From NCBI RefSeq assembly GCF_015352955.1, contig NZ_JACYOX010000002.1, positions 62,001 to 126,000 of the forward strand: DNA of 64,000 nt. Direction: 5' to 3'. Under the pieces are notes generated by a model. That model did not search any database. It saw nothing but the letters and a program-made list of their open reading frames with translations, and had not been told where the DNA came from. Below, in pieces: positions 41,350-50,526 of the stretch. Within the stretch, counting starts at the first letter, position 1; every line of letters starts with the position of its first letter. This DNA is from Noviherbaspirillum soli. Its GTDB lineage: Bacteria; Pseudomonadota; Gammaproteobacteria; Burkholderiales; Burkholderiaceae_D. The position numbers were made by a program, and so were the translations under genes.

Positions 41350-43793
41350 GCGCGCAGCCAAGGGAAATCAGGGCTGCCGACGGCTGCTTCCATTGCGGCC
41401 TTCCGGTCCCGGCCAACAGTCACTGGGCAGTGGAGATCGATGGCCTGACCCGCAGCATGTGCTGCCCGGGCTGTGAAGCGGTGGCGCAGGCCATCGTGCA
41501 GAACGGCATGACGGATTACTACCGCAACCGTACCGACTTCGCGGTCACGGCGGAGCAGGGCGCTGTATTGCCGGCGCAGCTGCGGCTGTATGACCAGGCC
41601 GCGTCGAACGATGTGGCGCGCAATCCCGACGGCATGCTGGAAGCCACGCTGTCGGTCGACGGCCTGCGCTGCGCCGCCTGTGTCTGGCTGATCGAGCGGC
41701 GTCTCGGCCAGTTGCCCGGCGTGGCGGCGGCCAACATGAATGTCGCCACCGGACGCCTGTTCGTGCGCTGGGATCCGGCGCAATGCAAGCTCAGCGGCAT
41801 CCTGGGCGCGATGCGGGAAATCGGTTATCCCGCCTATCCCTTCGATCCGGCCCGGCATGAGGCGCAGCTGCGCCGCAGCGGCAGGACGCTGGGCCGGCAA
41901 CTGTTCGTCGCCGGCCTGTCGATGATGCAGGTGATGATGTATGCGGTGCCGGCCTATCTCGCCACCGACGGCACGCTCGAATCGGACATGGCAGCTCTCA
42001 TGCAATGGGCCAGCCTGCTGCTGACGCTGCCTGCCGTCGTCTATTCCGCGCAGCCCTTCTTCCGCGGTGCCTGGGCGGCATTGCGCCAGCGCGCGCTGAC
42101 CATGGATGTGCCGGTGGCGCTCGGCATAGGCGCCGCCTTCATTGCCAGCGTGGCCGCCACCGTGCGCGGCAGCGGCGAGGTCTACTACGACTCGGTGACG
42201 ATGTTCATCTTCCTGCTGCTATGCAGCCGGCTGCTGGAGCTGACCGCGCGCCGTCGTGCCGCCCATGCGCTGGAGCGGCTGCAGCATGGCTTGCCCGATG
42301 CCGCGCAGAGGCTGCCGGCCTATCCGGCCAGCCGCGACACGGTGACGGTGGCGGCGGCAGACCTGGAGCCGGGCGACGTGATTCTGGTGCGGCCCGGCGA
42401 ACCTGTCGCCGCCGACGCCATGCTGCTGGAAGGCCAGACCAGCATCGACGTCTCGCTGCTGACCGGCGAAAGCGCGCCGCAGAAGAAAGTGGCGGGTGAT
42501 GCCATTCCCGGTGGCGCCGTCAATGCGGGCCAGGCGGCGCTGCTGCAGGTGAGCCGCCGTGCCGGCGCCAGCACGCTGGCCTCGCTGGTGCGCATGGCGG
42601 AAAGCGCCGGCCAGGGCAAGCCGGCCCTGTCGCAATGGGCCGACCGGGTTGCGGCCTGGTTCGTTGCGGGCTTGCTGCTGCTGGCCGCTGCCGTGTTCCT
42701 GTTCTGGCAGTGGCACGATGCCGCCCGCGCCTGGCCGGTGGCGATCGCGGTGCTGGTGGTGTCGTGTCCGTGCGCGCTGTCATTGGCCACGCCGAGCGCG
42801 CTGGCCGCCGCTACCGACAGCCTGCTGCGCCGCGGCGTGCTGATCCTGCGTCCGCATGTGCTGGAAACCCTGCACCGCGCCACCCATGTGGTCTTCGACA
42901 AGACCGGCACGCTGACAGCGGGCAAGCCGGTATTGCGTGATGTCTGCCTGTATGGCGGCGTCGAGCGCGAAGCCTGCCTCGACATCGCCGCCGCGCTCGA
43001 AGCCTGCAGCGCGCATCCGCTGGCGCAGGCGCTGACGGGCGCCGCAGGAGGGAAACGGCTCGGCGCCAGCGAGTTGACGCAGTTTCCGGGACAGGGTATC
43101 GCCGGCTCGGTCGACGGCATCCAATACCGGCTCGGCCGCGCTGATTTCGTCGCGCAGCTGAGCGGGCGTTTCCTGACATCGGCCGACATGCCGGGTGTCA
43201 GCGCCGTATGGCTTGGCCGCGAGGGTCGCCTGCTGGCCCGCTTCGATCTGGCGGATGGCTTGCGTGACGATGCGCATGACGTGGTCGAGCGGTTCAGGAA
43301 GGCAGGCAAGCAGGTCATCCTTCTGAGCGGCGACCAGCAGGCAATGGCGCAGGAAGTGGCGCAGAAGCTCGGCATTGCCGACGCGCTGGGCAACCAGTTG
43401 CCGGAACAGAAACTGGCTTACGTCCAGCGCCTGCAGCGTGAAGGCGCGGTGGTGGCGATGGTGGGAGACGGCATCAACGACTGCGCGGTGCTGGGCGCGG
43501 CGGATGTCTCCTTCGCCATGGGAAGCGGCGCCGCGCTGGCGCAAAGCCATGCGGACGCGGTGCTGCTCACAGGCAGGCTGGAAGCGCTTGCCGATGCCGC
43601 GGAAAGCGCCGGCGCCGCAATGGCGGTGGTGCGGCAGAACCTGGCATGGGCCATGATCTACAACATGACCGCCATCCCCGCGGCGGCGGCGGGACTGATC
43701 AGTCCGTGGATGTCGGGCATAGGCATGTCGGTCAGTTCGATGCTGGTGATTGCCAACGCGCTGCGTCTGCGTGGCGGACGGAAAGGAAGTTAG
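41346..43793 (+). CDS. ccoI: Copper-translocating P-type ATPase CcoI (FixI) for cbb3 assembly
   Basis: This 815-residue P1B-type ATPase loads copper for the CcoN subunit. An N-terminal Cys-rich segment (CFHCGLPVP, MCCPGCEAV) precedes a heavy-metal domain with LRCAACVWLIE. Core motifs are TGES in LLTGESAPQKK, the membrane CPC at about 474-476, the phosphorylated DKTGT at 518-522, a HP locus (SAHPLAQAL) and GDGINDCAVL. I prefer the GTG at 41346 (VSAQPREIR) because it overlaps the SafE stop as GTGA; an ATG 11 codons upstream lies inside that gene. Confidence 0.95.
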   Translation: MSAQPREIRAADGCFHCGLPVPANSHWAVEIDGLTRSMCCPGCEAVAQAIVQNGMTDYYRNRTDFAVTAEQGAVLPAQLRLYDQAASNDVARNPDGMLEATLSVDGLRCAACVWLIERRLGQLPGVAAANMNVATGRLFVRWDPAQCKLSGILGAMREIGYPAYPFDPARHEAQLRRSGRTLGRQLFVAGLSMMQVMMYAVPAYLATDGTLESDMAALMQWASLLLTLPAVVYSAQPFFRGAWAALRQRALTMDVPVALGIGAAFIASVAATVRGSGEVYYDSVTMFIFLLLCSRLLELTARRRAAHALERLQHGLPDAAQRLPAYPASRDTVTVAAADLEPGDVILVRPGEPVAADAMLLEGQTSIDVSLLTGESAPQKKVAGDAIPGGAVNAGQAALLQVSRRAGASTLASLVRMAESAGQGKPALSQWADRVAAWFVAGLLLLAAAVFLFWQWHDAARAWPVAIAVLVVSCPCALSLATPSALAAATDSLLRRGVLILRPHVLETLHRATHVVFDKTGTLTAGKPVLRDVCLYGGVEREACLDIAAALEACSAHPLAQALTGAAGGKRLGASELTQFPGQGIAGSVDGIQYRLGRADFVAQLSGRFLTSADMPGVSAVWLGREGRLLARFDLADGLRDDAHDVVERFRKAGKQVILLSGDQQAMAQEVAQKLGIADALGNQLPEQKLAYVQRLQREGAVVAMVGDGINDCAVLGAADVSFAMGSGAALAQSHADAVLLTGRLEALADAAESAGAAMAVVRQNLAWAMIYNMTAIPAAAAGLISPWMSGIGMSVSSMLVIANALRLRGGRKGS

Positions 43794-43796
43794 GAA

Positions 43797-43949
43797 ATGG
43801 ATGCCTTATATCTGCTGGTGCCGCTCAGTATCGTGATTGTATTTGCGGCGATCTGGGTGTTTTTTCGGATGTCTGATAGTGGGCAGTTCGAGGATATGGT
43901 GGGGCCGGCGCTGCGGGTGCTGCAGGATGATGACAAGGGAGAGGGTTAG
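43797..43949 (+). CDS. ccoS: cbb3 oxidase maturation protein CcoS
   Basis: This 50-residue protein reads MDALYLLVPLSIVIVFAAIW, then VFFRMSDSGQFEDMVGPALR and a short acidic tail. One membrane helix followed by a segment with SGQFED is the hallmark of CcoS, which is needed for cofactor insertion in cbb3 oxidase. AGGAA lies directly before the ATG at 43797, 3 bases after ccoI. It ends just where the large inverted repeat begins. Confidence 0.92.
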   Translation: MDALYLLVPLSIVIVFAAIWVFFRMSDSGQFEDMVGPALRVLQDDDKGEG

Positions 43950-44993
43950 GCAGCGGAAGCAGTTGCCGTTGCAGTTGCTTTTGACGTACGCGTAGCGACA
44001 GTTGCCGTTGCCGTTGCTTTTGCCGTTGCCGTTGCTTTTAAGTCCCGTTGAGCGCGCCGTGACGTCGGTGCGTGGAGCGGGAAAAGGTGCGGCGTCTGTC
44101 TGAGCCAAGCGCAGCTTGGCGAGTTTAGCCGCGCCCCGCTCCATGCATCGACGGCACGGGGACCCTCGCGCAGCGAGGGCGCGATCACCGGGTCGCCTTT
44201 TCTTGCCTACTTCTTTTGGCGAAGCAAAAGAAGTAGGTCGCCCGCCGGGGCGAACACCCGGCCTGGTCATGACGACAGTGTGATCGTGTTGCTTCACCAG
44301 CCGTAAAGACGTCACTGCGAAGCAGCAGTTAGCTTTTGACGTTAAGCCATGTTCAACAAACACGTCAAAGACAACAGCGACAGTGCTGCCCGTGCGTTGC
44401 CGGGTGACGCAACACGGTTGCACTGCCGTGGAGACAAGCCGGGGATCCGTCCCGGCAGCCGGGTCACTTTTTTTGCTTCGCCAAAAAAAGTTACCAAAAA
44501 AAGGCGACCCGGTGATCGCGCCCCCGCTGCGCGGGGGTTCCCGTGTCAGCGGTACCCGGAGCGGGGCGCGGCTAAACTCGCTGCGCTGCGCGGCGCTCAG
44601 ACAGACGCCGCACCTTTTTCCGCTCCGGGCACCGCTGACACGGCGCGCTCAACGGGACTTCACTGCAACAGCAACAGCAACGGCAACGGCAACGTCAACC
44701 GCAACTGCACAGTTGGAAGGGCTTTCACCCGTTTTGTATGGCCCCGATGCCCCTGCCGGCATGTCACCTTGCAAAGGCGCAGCCAGACATCACGCATCCC
44801 ACTTGCCATTCCTGCCACAAGACAAGGCGCGCCATGCATCACAGTGGGAAAAATGGAAAAGGCCTTTAAACAAAGGCCAAAACGGCATCCCTTCTATTGC
44901 TGACGCATTTCATCCACAAGCATGGCCTCATTGTCATGTTTTGAGATCATCGATGCATCGTACTCGCACCGCTTCTTCACAACCCGGTCATTT
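43950..44993. repeat. Inverted pair of dispersed repeats between ccoS and ccoN
   Basis: Two copies of one family face each other: about 43960-44300 (minus) and 44380-44700 (plus). Both contain, in their own direction, GCAACACG, GCTTCGCCAAAA, AGGCGACCCGGTGATCGCGCC, GGAGCGGGGCGCGGCTAAACTCG, CAGACAGACGCCGCACCTTTT, CGGCGCGCTCAACGGGACTT and then runs of GCAACG. Part of the family is also at 795-960 and 14095-14140. Frames through them translate alike but have no ribosome site, so I do not call genes. The last 290 bases (44700-44993) show nothing else recognisable. The pair splits a normally continuous cco cluster. Confidence 0.8.
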
Positions 44994-45007
44994 TTGACTC
45001 ATATCAA
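44994..45007 (+). promoter_or_regulatory. FNR box, class II position, ccoN promoter
   Basis: TTGAC-TCAT-ATCAA. TACCCT (45030-45035) is exactly where the -10 hexamer should be for a box centred at -41.5. Confidence 0.8.
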
Positions 45008-45073
45008 GGATTTTCGAACACCCGAAACGTACCCTCCAGCAATGACATTACTTGTTTCTTCTGGAGCGTTTGC

Positions 45074-46501
45074 GTGGACACTGCACTGAACTATAACTAT
45101 CGGATCGTGAAGCAATTCGCGATCGCGACTGTGGTGTGGGGCGTCATTGGCATGCTGGCCGGCGTATTCATCGCCGCCCAGCTGGCATGGCCAGCCCTGA
45201 ACTTCGATATCCCCTGGCTGACCTATGGCCGGCTGCGCCCGCTGCATACCAATGCGGTGATCTTTGCATTCGGTATCTGCGGCCTGTTTGCCACGTCCTA
45301 TTACGTCGTGCAGCGTACCTGCCAGGTAAGGCTGTTCTCGGACAAGCTGGCGGCATTCACCTTCTGGGGATGGCAACTGGTGCTGGTGTCCGCAGCCATC
45401 ACGCTGCCCATGGGCCTGACCCGCGGCAAGGAATACGCCGAGCTGGAATGGCCGATCACGCTGCTGATCGCAGTGGTGTGGGTTGCCTATGCCGTGGTGT
45501 TCTTCGGCACCATCGTCAAGCGCAAGGTCGCGCATATCTATGTGGCCAACTGGTTCTTCGGCGGCTTCATCCTGGCCGTGACCCTGCTGCATGTGGTCAA
45601 TGGCATGAGCATGCCGGCTTCGCTGACCAAGTCCTATTCGGCCTATTCGGGCGTGCAGGATGCAATGATCCAGTGGTGGTACGGCCATAACGCGGTGGGC
45701 TTCATCCTGACCGCGGGCTACCTGGGCATGGTCTACTACTTCATTCCCAAGCAGGCCGAGCGTCCTGTGTATTCCTATCGTCTATCCATCGTCCACTTCT
45801 GGGCGCTGATCTTCACCTACATGTGGGCCGGCCCGCACCACCTGCACTACACCGCACTGCCTGACTGGACCCAGTCGATCGGCATGGTGTTCTCGCTGAT
45901 CCTGCTGGCGCCTTCCTGGGGCGGCATGATCAACGGCGTGATGACCCTGTCGGGCGCCTGGCACAAGCTGCGCTCCGATCCGATCCTGAAGTTCCTGATC
46001 GTTTCGCTGTCGTTCTACGGCATGGCCACCTTCGAAGGCCCGATGATGTCGATCAAGACCGTCAACTCGCTGTCGCACTACACCGACTGGGGCATCGCCC
46101 ACGTCCATGCCGGCGCGCTGGGCTGGGTCGGCTTCATCACCATGGGCTCGCTGTACTACCTGCTGCCGCGCCTGTCGGGCAAGCAGGCGATGTGGAGCAC
46201 CCGCCTGATCGACCTGCATTTCTGGGTCGCCACCATCGGCATCGTGCTGTACATCGCATCGATGTGGATCGCCGGCGTGATGCAGGGCCTGATGTGGCGC
46301 GCGGTCAATGCCGACGGCACCCTGACCTACAGCTTCGTGGAAGGCGTCAAGGCAACCTACCCGTATTACGTGATCCGCTTCACCGGCGGCACGCTGTACC
46401 TGACCGGCATGCTGCTGATGGCCTACAACACCTACATGACGGTGCGTGACGCCAAGCCGGTTGCCGCGCGTATCCCGGCTATCCATGCCGCGCACGCTTG
46501 A
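45074..46501 (+). CDS. ccoN: cbb3-type cytochrome c oxidase subunit I
   Basis: This 475-residue haem-copper oxidase subunit has about 12 membrane helices and carries haem b and the b3-CuB centre. Ligand regions are [22 protein letters not shown] (first haem His), [34 protein letters not shown] (CuB histidines) and [17 protein letters not shown] (late His pair). It begins with GTG at 45074 after TCTGGAGCG. It is the first gene of ccoNOQP, which makes the high-affinity oxidase used at low oxygen. Confidence 0.97.
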   Translation: MDTALNYNYRIVKQFAIATVVWGVIGMLAGVFIAAQLAWPALNFDIPWLTYGRLRPLHTNAVIFAFGICGLFATSYYVVQRTCQVRLFSDKLAAFTFWGWQLVLVSAAITLPMGLTRGKEYAELEWPITLLIAVVWVAYAVVFFGTIVKRKVAHIYVANWFFGGFILAVTLLHVVNGMSMPASLTKSYSAYSGVQDAMIQWWYGHNAVGFILTAGYLGMVYYFIPKQAERPVYSYRLSIVHFWALIFTYMWAGPHHLHYTALPDWTQSIGMVFSLILLAPSWGGMINGVMTLSGAWHKLRSDPILKFLIVSLSFYGMATFEGPMMSIKTVNSLSHYTDWGIAHVHAGALGWVGFITMGSLYYLLPRLSGKQAMWSTRLIDLHFWVATIGIVLYIASMWIAGVMQGLMWRAVNADGTLTYSFVEGVKATYPYYVIRFTGGTLYLTGMLLMAYNTYMTVRDAKPVAARIPAIHAAHA

Positions 46502-46522
46502 TCAAGAAAGACGGAGCACGAT

Positions 46523-47137
46523 ATGAATTTTTCGCATGAGTCGATAGAAAAGAACCCCTGGCTGCTGATCGCTCTGGTGGTTCTGGTGGTCAGCATCGGT
46601 GGCGCGGTGGAGATCATTCCGCTGTTCTTCCAGAAATCCACCACCGAGCCGGTCGCGGGCCTGAAGCCTTACTCACCGCTGCGCCTGGTGGGACGCGACA
46701 TCTATGTGCGTGAAGGCTGCTACGGCTGCCATTCGCAGATGATCCGCCCGTTCCGGGCCGAGACCGAGCGCTATGGCCACTATTCCGTGGCGGGTGAATT
46801 CGTGTACGACCGGCCTTTCCAGTGGGGTTCCAAGCGCACCGGCCCCGACCTGGCCCGCGTTGGCGGCCGCTACAGCGACGAGTGGCACCGCGCTCACCTG
46901 GACAACCCGCGCGACCTGGTGCCCGAGTCCAACATGCCCGGTTATCCGTGGCTGGCAAAGACCAGGCTGGACCCGCAGGAAGTGCAGCCCAAGATGCGCG
47001 CGCTGCGCCGCCTGTCGGTGCCCTACAGCGATGAGGAAATCGCCGCCGCGCCTGCCGAGCTGGCCGGCAAGACCGAGCAGGACGCATTGGTCGCCTACCT
47101 GCAGGGCCTGGGCACGCAGATCAAGGCCCGCAACTAG
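46523..47137 (+). CDS. ccoO: cbb3 oxidase subunit II (monohaem cytochrome c)
   Basis: This 204-residue membrane-anchored cytochrome has an N-terminal helix ([25 protein letters not shown]) and one c-type haem site, [11 protein letters not shown] (C66, C69, H70). The axial Met is probably in [10 protein letters not shown]. It takes electrons from CcoP to CcoN. The stretch [31 protein letters not shown] is typical, with the His in WHRAHL. It starts 21 bases after ccoN. Confidence 0.97.
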   Translation: MNFSHESIEKNPWLLIALVVLVVSIGGAVEIIPLFFQKSTTEPVAGLKPYSPLRLVGRDIYVREGCYGCHSQMIRPFRAETERYGHYSVAGEFVYDRPFQWGSKRTGPDLARVGGRYSDEWHRAHLDNPRDLVPESNMPGYPWLAKTRLDPQEVQPKMRALRRLSVPYSDEEIAAAPAELAGKTEQDALVAYLQGLGTQIKARN

Positions 47138-47165
47138 GCCAGCTTAATCCATCGACATTGTCATC

Positions 47166-47354
47166 ATGAATATCCATACATTATTCGACCAGGCCAGCAG
47201 CGCCATGACCGTGGTGAGTTTCGTCACCTTCATCGGCATCCTGTGGTGGACCTTCATTCATCACAAGGACCAGGATTTCCACGCCGCTGCGCAGCTGCCT
47301 TTCGCTGACGAAGACGCATCCGATCAAGCACAGCAGGAGCAGGGCCATGTCTGA
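47166..47354 (+). CDS. ccoQ: cbb3 oxidase small subunit CcoQ (FixQ)
   Basis: This 62-residue protein has one membrane helix (AMTVVSFVTFIGILWWTF) followed by a hydrophilic acidic tail. CcoQ stabilises the interaction of CcoP with the CcoNO core. Its last 8 bases overlap the start of ccoP in another frame, as often seen in fix/cco operons. Confidence 0.92.
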   Translation: MNIHTLFDQASSAMTVVSFVTFIGILWWTFIHHKDQDFHAAAQLPFADEDASDQAQQEQGHV

Positions 47355-48282
47355 CTTCACCAGCGGTTTCTGGAATATCTATATCGTGGTGCTGACACTG
47401 ATCGGCATCGTCGGCTGCGGCCTGCTGCTGTGGTCGCAGTCCAAGCACAAGATCACGCTGCCGCCCGGCTCCAAGGTGCAGACCCAGACCACGGGCCATG
47501 TGTGGGATGAGGACCTGACCGAGCTGAACACGCCGATGCCGCGCTGGTGGATGTGGCTGTTCTATATCACCATCGTGTTCAGCCTGGCTTACCTGGTGCT
47601 GTATCCGGGCCTGGGCGAGTACGCGGGCAAGCTGGGCTGGAAGTCGACCGGCGCCTACCAGCAGGAACTCAAGCAGGCCGAGGCAGAGTATGGCCCGCTG
47701 TTTGCAAAGTATCAGCAGCAGGACCTGAAGGCAGTGGCCGCCGACCCGCAGGCCCGCGCCATCGGCGAGCGGCTGTTCCTGACTTATTGCGCGCAGTGCC
47801 ACGGTTCCGACGCCCGCGGCAGCAAGGGCTTTCCCAACCTGGCTGACAATGACTGGCTGCACGGCGGCGAGCCCGATGTGATCAAGACCACCATCATGAA
47901 CGGCCGCAACGGCATGATGCCGCCGATGGCCGCCGCGGTCGGCTCGGAGAAGGACGTGGAGAATGTCGCGCACTATGTGCTGAGCCTGTCGGGTTCGACC
48001 TCCGACCCGATCAAGTCGGTGCTGGGCAAGCCCAAGTTCGCCGCTGCCTGCGCCGCCTGCCATGGCGCCGATGGCCATGGCAACCAGATGCTGGGCGCGC
48101 CTAATCTGTCGGACAAGACCTGGCTGTATGGCGGCAGCGCCGACACCATCATGGAAACCATCCGCAAGGGCCGCACCAACACCATGCCGGCGTTCAAGGA
48201 TTTTCTCGGCGAGGCGAAGGTGCATGTGCTGGCCGCTTATGTATGGGGCCTGTCCAATGTCAAGGGAGCGGCGCCGCAGTAA
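47347..48282 (+). CDS. ccoP: cbb3 oxidase subunit III (dihaem cytochrome c)
   Basis: This 311-residue protein has two N-terminal hydrophobic segments (NIYIVVLTLIGIVGCGLLLW and WWMWLFYITIVFSLAYLVLYPGLG, the FixP pattern) and two cytochrome c domains. Haem sites are CAQCH (C148, C151, H152) and CAACH (C235, C238, H239). Met ligands are likely in NGMMPPM and NTMPAF. It feeds electrons from soluble cytochromes to the oxidase. Confidence 0.97.
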   Translation: MSDFTSGFWNIYIVVLTLIGIVGCGLLLWSQSKHKITLPPGSKVQTQTTGHVWDEDLTELNTPMPRWWMWLFYITIVFSLAYLVLYPGLGEYAGKLGWKSTGAYQQELKQAEAEYGPLFAKYQQQDLKAVAADPQARAIGERLFLTYCAQCHGSDARGSKGFPNLADNDWLHGGEPDVIKTTIMNGRNGMMPPMAAAVGSEKDVENVAHYVLSLSGSTSDPIKSVLGKPKFAAACAACHGADGHGNQMLGAPNLSDKTWLYGGSADTIMETIRKGRTNTMPAFKDFLGEAKVHVLAAYVWGLSNVKGAAPQ

Positions 48283-48311
48283 GGCCCCGGCTACAGTTAA
48301 AGAGCATTGAA

Positions 48312-49724
48312 ATGAGTAGCAATACCACGCCCGAAGTGGCGGTCGTCAAGATGTATGCGGCGCGCGAGGAAATCTACGCGCGAGAAGTGCAGGGGCGCTA
48401 TGCCAGCCTGCGCTGGGTCTGTGTGTGGCTGACGCAGATCCTGTTCTACGGTCTGCCGTGGATCAACTGGAATGGCCGCCAGGCGGTGCTGTTCGACCTG
48501 CTGGCGCGCAAGTTCTATATTTTCGGCATCGTGCTGTGGCCGCAGGACTTCATCTACCTGGCCGCGCTGCTCATCATTTCGGCCTACCTGCTGTTCCTGG
48601 CCACGGCCATCGCCGGCCGCGTCTGGTGCGGCTTCGCCTGTCCGCAGACGGTCTATACCGAGATCTTCATGTGGATAGAGCGCAAGATCGAAGGCAGCCG
48701 CAGCGCCCGCATGCGCCTGGACCGCCAGCCGGCTTCGCTGGGGAAGTTTGCCCGCAAGTCCGGCAAGCATGCCGCCTGGGGCGCGGTGGCGCTGTGGACC
48801 GGCTTTACCTTCGTCGGCTATTTCACGCCTATCCATACGCTGGCGCGCGAAGTCGTCACCCTTGGACTGGGTCCGTGGGAGTGGTTCTGGGTCCTGTTCT
48901 ATTCCTTTGCAACCTATGGCAATGCCGGCTGGATGCGGGAGCAGGTCTGCAAGTACATGTGCCCGTACGCACGTTTTCAAAGCTCGATGTTCGACAAGGA
49001 CACGCTGATCATCACCTACGATGAAAAGCGCGGCGAGCCGCGCGGCGCGCGCGCCAAGAGCGCCAGGGCCAGTGCCGCGCAGAAGGAAAAGCTGGGTGAC
49101 TGCATCGACTGCAGCATGTGCGTGCAGGTATGCCCGACCGGCATCGACATCCGCCGCGGCCTGCAATACGAGTGCATAGGCTGCGCCGCCTGCGTCGATG
49201 CCTGCAACGGCGTGATGGACAAGGTCGGCGCGCCGCGCGGCCTGATCCGCTACAGCACCGACCATGCGATGAAGCAGGGCCTGTCCAGCGCCGACATCCG
49301 GCGCCGGGCGCTGCGGCCCAGGGTGCTGATTTATCTGGCCATCCTGCTGGCCATCGTTGTCGCGTTCGGCATGTCGCTGGCGATGCGCACGCCGCTGAAG
49401 ATGGACGTGCTGCGCGACCGCGGCGCAATGGGCCGTGAAATCGAGGACGGCATGATAGAGAATGTCTACCGCCTGCAGATCATGAACACGTCCGAGAGCG
49501 CGCACCGCTACCGGATCGTGGTGGATGGCCTGCCGTCGCTGCGGCTTGCCGGCGCCGACGAGGTCACGCTCAATGGCACCGAGACCCGCTCCGTGCCGGT
49601 GCGGCTGCGCATCGATGGCGGACAGGCTGCCAAGGGGTCCAACAAGATACATATCGGCCTGCAGGCGCTGGATGAATCCGGGCTGAAGGTCAGGGAAGAA
49701 GCGGTCTTTTATGTGCCGCGCTGA
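48312..49724 (+). CDS. ccoG: cbb3 assembly polyferredoxin CcoG (RdxA/FixG)
   Basis: This 470-residue membrane protein reduces copper for delivery to cbb3 oxidase. It has several membrane helices, WCGFACPQTVYTEIFMWIERKIEG, CKYMCPYARFQSSMFD and two 4Fe-4S motifs: CIDCSMCVQVCPTGIDI and CIGCAACVDAC. The C-terminal third is a periplasmic Ig-like domain (YRLQIMNTSESAHRYRI). The ATG at 48312 begins MSSNTTPEV; the frame is open 23 codons further up into the ccoP end. It lies 29 bases after ccoP. Confidence 0.95.
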   Translation: MSSNTTPEVAVVKMYAAREEIYAREVQGRYASLRWVCVWLTQILFYGLPWINWNGRQAVLFDLLARKFYIFGIVLWPQDFIYLAALLIISAYLLFLATAIAGRVWCGFACPQTVYTEIFMWIERKIEGSRSARMRLDRQPASLGKFARKSGKHAAWGAVALWTGFTFVGYFTPIHTLAREVVTLGLGPWEWFWVLFYSFATYGNAGWMREQVCKYMCPYARFQSSMFDKDTLIITYDEKRGEPRGARAKSARASAAQKEKLGDCIDCSMCVQVCPTGIDIRRGLQYECIGCAACVDACNGVMDKVGAPRGLIRYSTDHAMKQGLSSADIRRRALRPRVLIYLAILLAIVVAFGMSLAMRTPLKMDVLRDRGAMGREIEDGMIENVYRLQIMNTSESAHRYRIVVDGLPSLRLAGADEVTLNGTETRSVPVRLRIDGGQAAKGSNKIHIGLQALDESGLKVREEAVFYVPR

Positions 49725-49736
49725 AGGAGAATGCAA

Positions 49737-50258
49737 ATGCAGTCAATGAATACGCTCGAACGTCCGTCCACCCCGTGGTACAAGCACCGCTGGCCATGGC
49801 TGATCATGCTGGGCCCTTTCCTGGTTGTGCTGGCGGGCAGCTACACGATCTGGCTCTCCTACTCGCAGCAGGATGCGCTGGTGGTGGGCGACTATTACCG
49901 GCAGGGCAAGGCCATCAACCAGGACCTCCGGCGCGATCAGGCCGCCAGCCGGCTGGGACTGTCGCTGGCCCTGCGCTACGATGCCGCCGCGGGCCGGCTG
50001 ACGGGCGCGATGCGTGGCGCGCAGGGCATTCCGCAGGGCGCGATGACGCTGCGCCTGGTCCATTCGACCCGCCCGGAAAAGGATATCGTGCTGCCGGTGG
50101 TGGCGGATGCGGAAGGCCACTTCGGCGTGAGCCTGCCGATGCTGGAAATGGCGCGCTGGCAGGTGATGCTGGAAGACCAGGGCCGCACCTGGCGCATCAA
50201 TGGCGTGTGGCCCTGGCCGCAGCAGGCAACGGCGACGCTGTCGGCCGACCAATCCTGA
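49737..50258 (+). CDS. ccoH: cbb3 assembly protein CcoH (FixH)
   Basis: This 173-residue protein has one N-terminal membrane helix (WLIMLGPFLVVLAGSYTIWL) and a periplasmic beta-rich FixH domain with DALVVGDYYRQGKAINQDL, the family's most conserved part. CcoH stays bound to the oxidase and supports assembly. AAGGAGA ends right before an ATG at 49731; the second ATG at 49737 has normal spacing and is preferred. It follows ccoG by 12 bases. Confidence 0.92.
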   Translation: MQSMNTLERPSTPWYKHRWPWLIMLGPFLVVLAGSYTIWLSYSQQDALVVGDYYRQGKAINQDLRRDQAASRLGLSLALRYDAAAGRLTGAMRGAQGIPQGAMTLRLVHSTRPEKDIVLPVVADAEGHFGVSLPMLEMARWQVMLEDQGRTWRINGVWPWPQQATATLSADQS

Positions 50259-50269
50259 AGGAGGTTCAG

Positions 50270-50509
50270 ATGCGGCGTCTGGCAATGGTGATACTGTGGC
50301 CGTCCTTCCTGGTGGCGGCAATGGCGGAAGGTTTCTTCTTTTCCCTGCTCGATCCGCAGGATCTGCACCTGGGCGGCGTCGAGTTCACGCTGTCGCCGCT
50401 GGCGGCTTACACGGTGGGGTTTTTCCTGTTCTGGCTGTTCTGCGCGCTGGCCGCGATGCTCAGCTATTACCTGGCCAATGTGCCGGCCGACCGCCAGCCG
50501 CCGTTATGA
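50270..50509 (+). CDS. Small cco-operon membrane protein, hypothetical
   Basis: This 79-residue protein has two membrane helices (MVILWPSFLVAAMAEGFFFSLL and YTVGFFLFWLFCALAAMLSYYL) joined by a short acidic loop (DPQDLHLGGVEF). AAGGAGG (50258-50264) gives a strong ribosome site for the ATG at 50270. It lies 11 bases after ccoH and is the last plus-strand gene of the operon. Similar small proteins occur here in other betaproteobacteria, without known function; a role in cbb3 assembly or stability is inferred from position. Confidence 0.8.
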   Translation: MRRLAMVILWPSFLVAAMAEGFFFSLLDPQDLHLGGVEFTLSPLAAYTVGFFLFWLFCALAAMLSYYLANVPADRQPPL

Positions 50510-50526
50510 CAGCGAGGGCATCGCGC

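Noticed and set aside
44349-44997. Overlapping protein-like frames in the ccoS-ccoN repeat
   Set aside because: They occur in two frames of a repeated sequence, lack ribosome sites, and appear with the same composition in every copy. Treated as repeat DNA.
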